From an uncultured Collinsella sp. (GTDB taxonomy: Bacteria; Actinomycetota; Coriobacteriia; Coriobacteriales; Coriobacteriaceae), in the NCBI GenBank assembly GCA_900758375.1, contig CAAERJ010000004.1:1-5160 (forward strand): a stretch of DNA of 5,160 nucleotides, in the 5' to 3' direction. Below the pieces are notes generated by a model that was given only the letters and a program-made list of their open reading frames with translations, did no database searches and was not told where the DNA came from. The number at the start of each line of letters is the position of its first letter. The stretch's first letter is position 1. Shown in pieces: positions 5,117 to 5,160 of this stretch. Position numbers and translations under genes: made by a program.

Positions 5117-5160
5117 CTGCACTATAGAGTTCGACCAAGGGCGGGGCGGCACCGCGCAAC

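Noticed and set aside
5143..5156. T-box-like string GGGGCGGCACCGCG resembling the antiterminator consensus AGGGTGGNACCGCG
   Set aside because: It matches 12 of 14 positions, but the invariant TGG that pairs with the tRNA CCA end is CGG here. No stem I with a specifier loop is visible upstream, and the likely promoter lies only about 30 bases before it, far too close for a T-box leader.

Overview
The window looks like chromosomal DNA of a high-GC gut actinobacterium, most likely a member of the Coriobacteriia and possibly Collinsella. This is an inference from codon use (strong G/C preference at third positions), AGGAG-type ribosome binding sites, a leaderless gene and the kinds of proteins encoded. 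No rRNA or other taxonomic marker is present.

Layout from left to right. Positions 1-242 (minus) hold the first 80 codons of a secreted or membrane-anchored DUF2207 protein that runs off the left edge. Positions 243-798 have no convincing gene but contain a compact plus-strand RNA-like structure (two interleaved stems at 551-601) followed by a strong intrinsic terminator at 628-661. Positions 799-1782 (plus) encode glutamyl-Q tRNA(Asp) synthetase, gluQ, with a TATACT -10 box so close to the ATG that the mRNA is probably leaderless. It converges, with a 15-nt gap, on a calcineurin-like metallophosphoesterase (1798-2523, minus). Upstream of that gene, on the same strand, is a 79-residue protein with two predicted membrane segments (2609-2848).

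Positions 2849-3318 form a divergent intergenic region with a 186-bp inverted-repeat element (3007-3192). Its near-identical 32-bp arms face outward toward the two flanking genes. A consensus -10 box (TATAAT, 3279-3284) and a good ribosome binding site then drive an unrecognised 249-residue acidic protein (3319-4068, plus) that is much more AT-rich than everything around it and is probably acquired. It converges on a second phosphoesterase of the PPP/ApaH-like class (4093-4854, minus, GTG start). The last 306 bases are intergenic and carry a plausible rightward promoter at 5089-5116 for a gene beyond the edge.

Functional links between the genes are weak. They look like independent single-gene units (tRNA modification, two phosphoesterases, membrane proteins) around one foreign-looking gene. 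The most unusual items are the inverted element with its AT-rich neighbour, and the terminator-linked RNA fold upstream of gluQ. No complete, recognisable new system can be demonstrated from this window alone.
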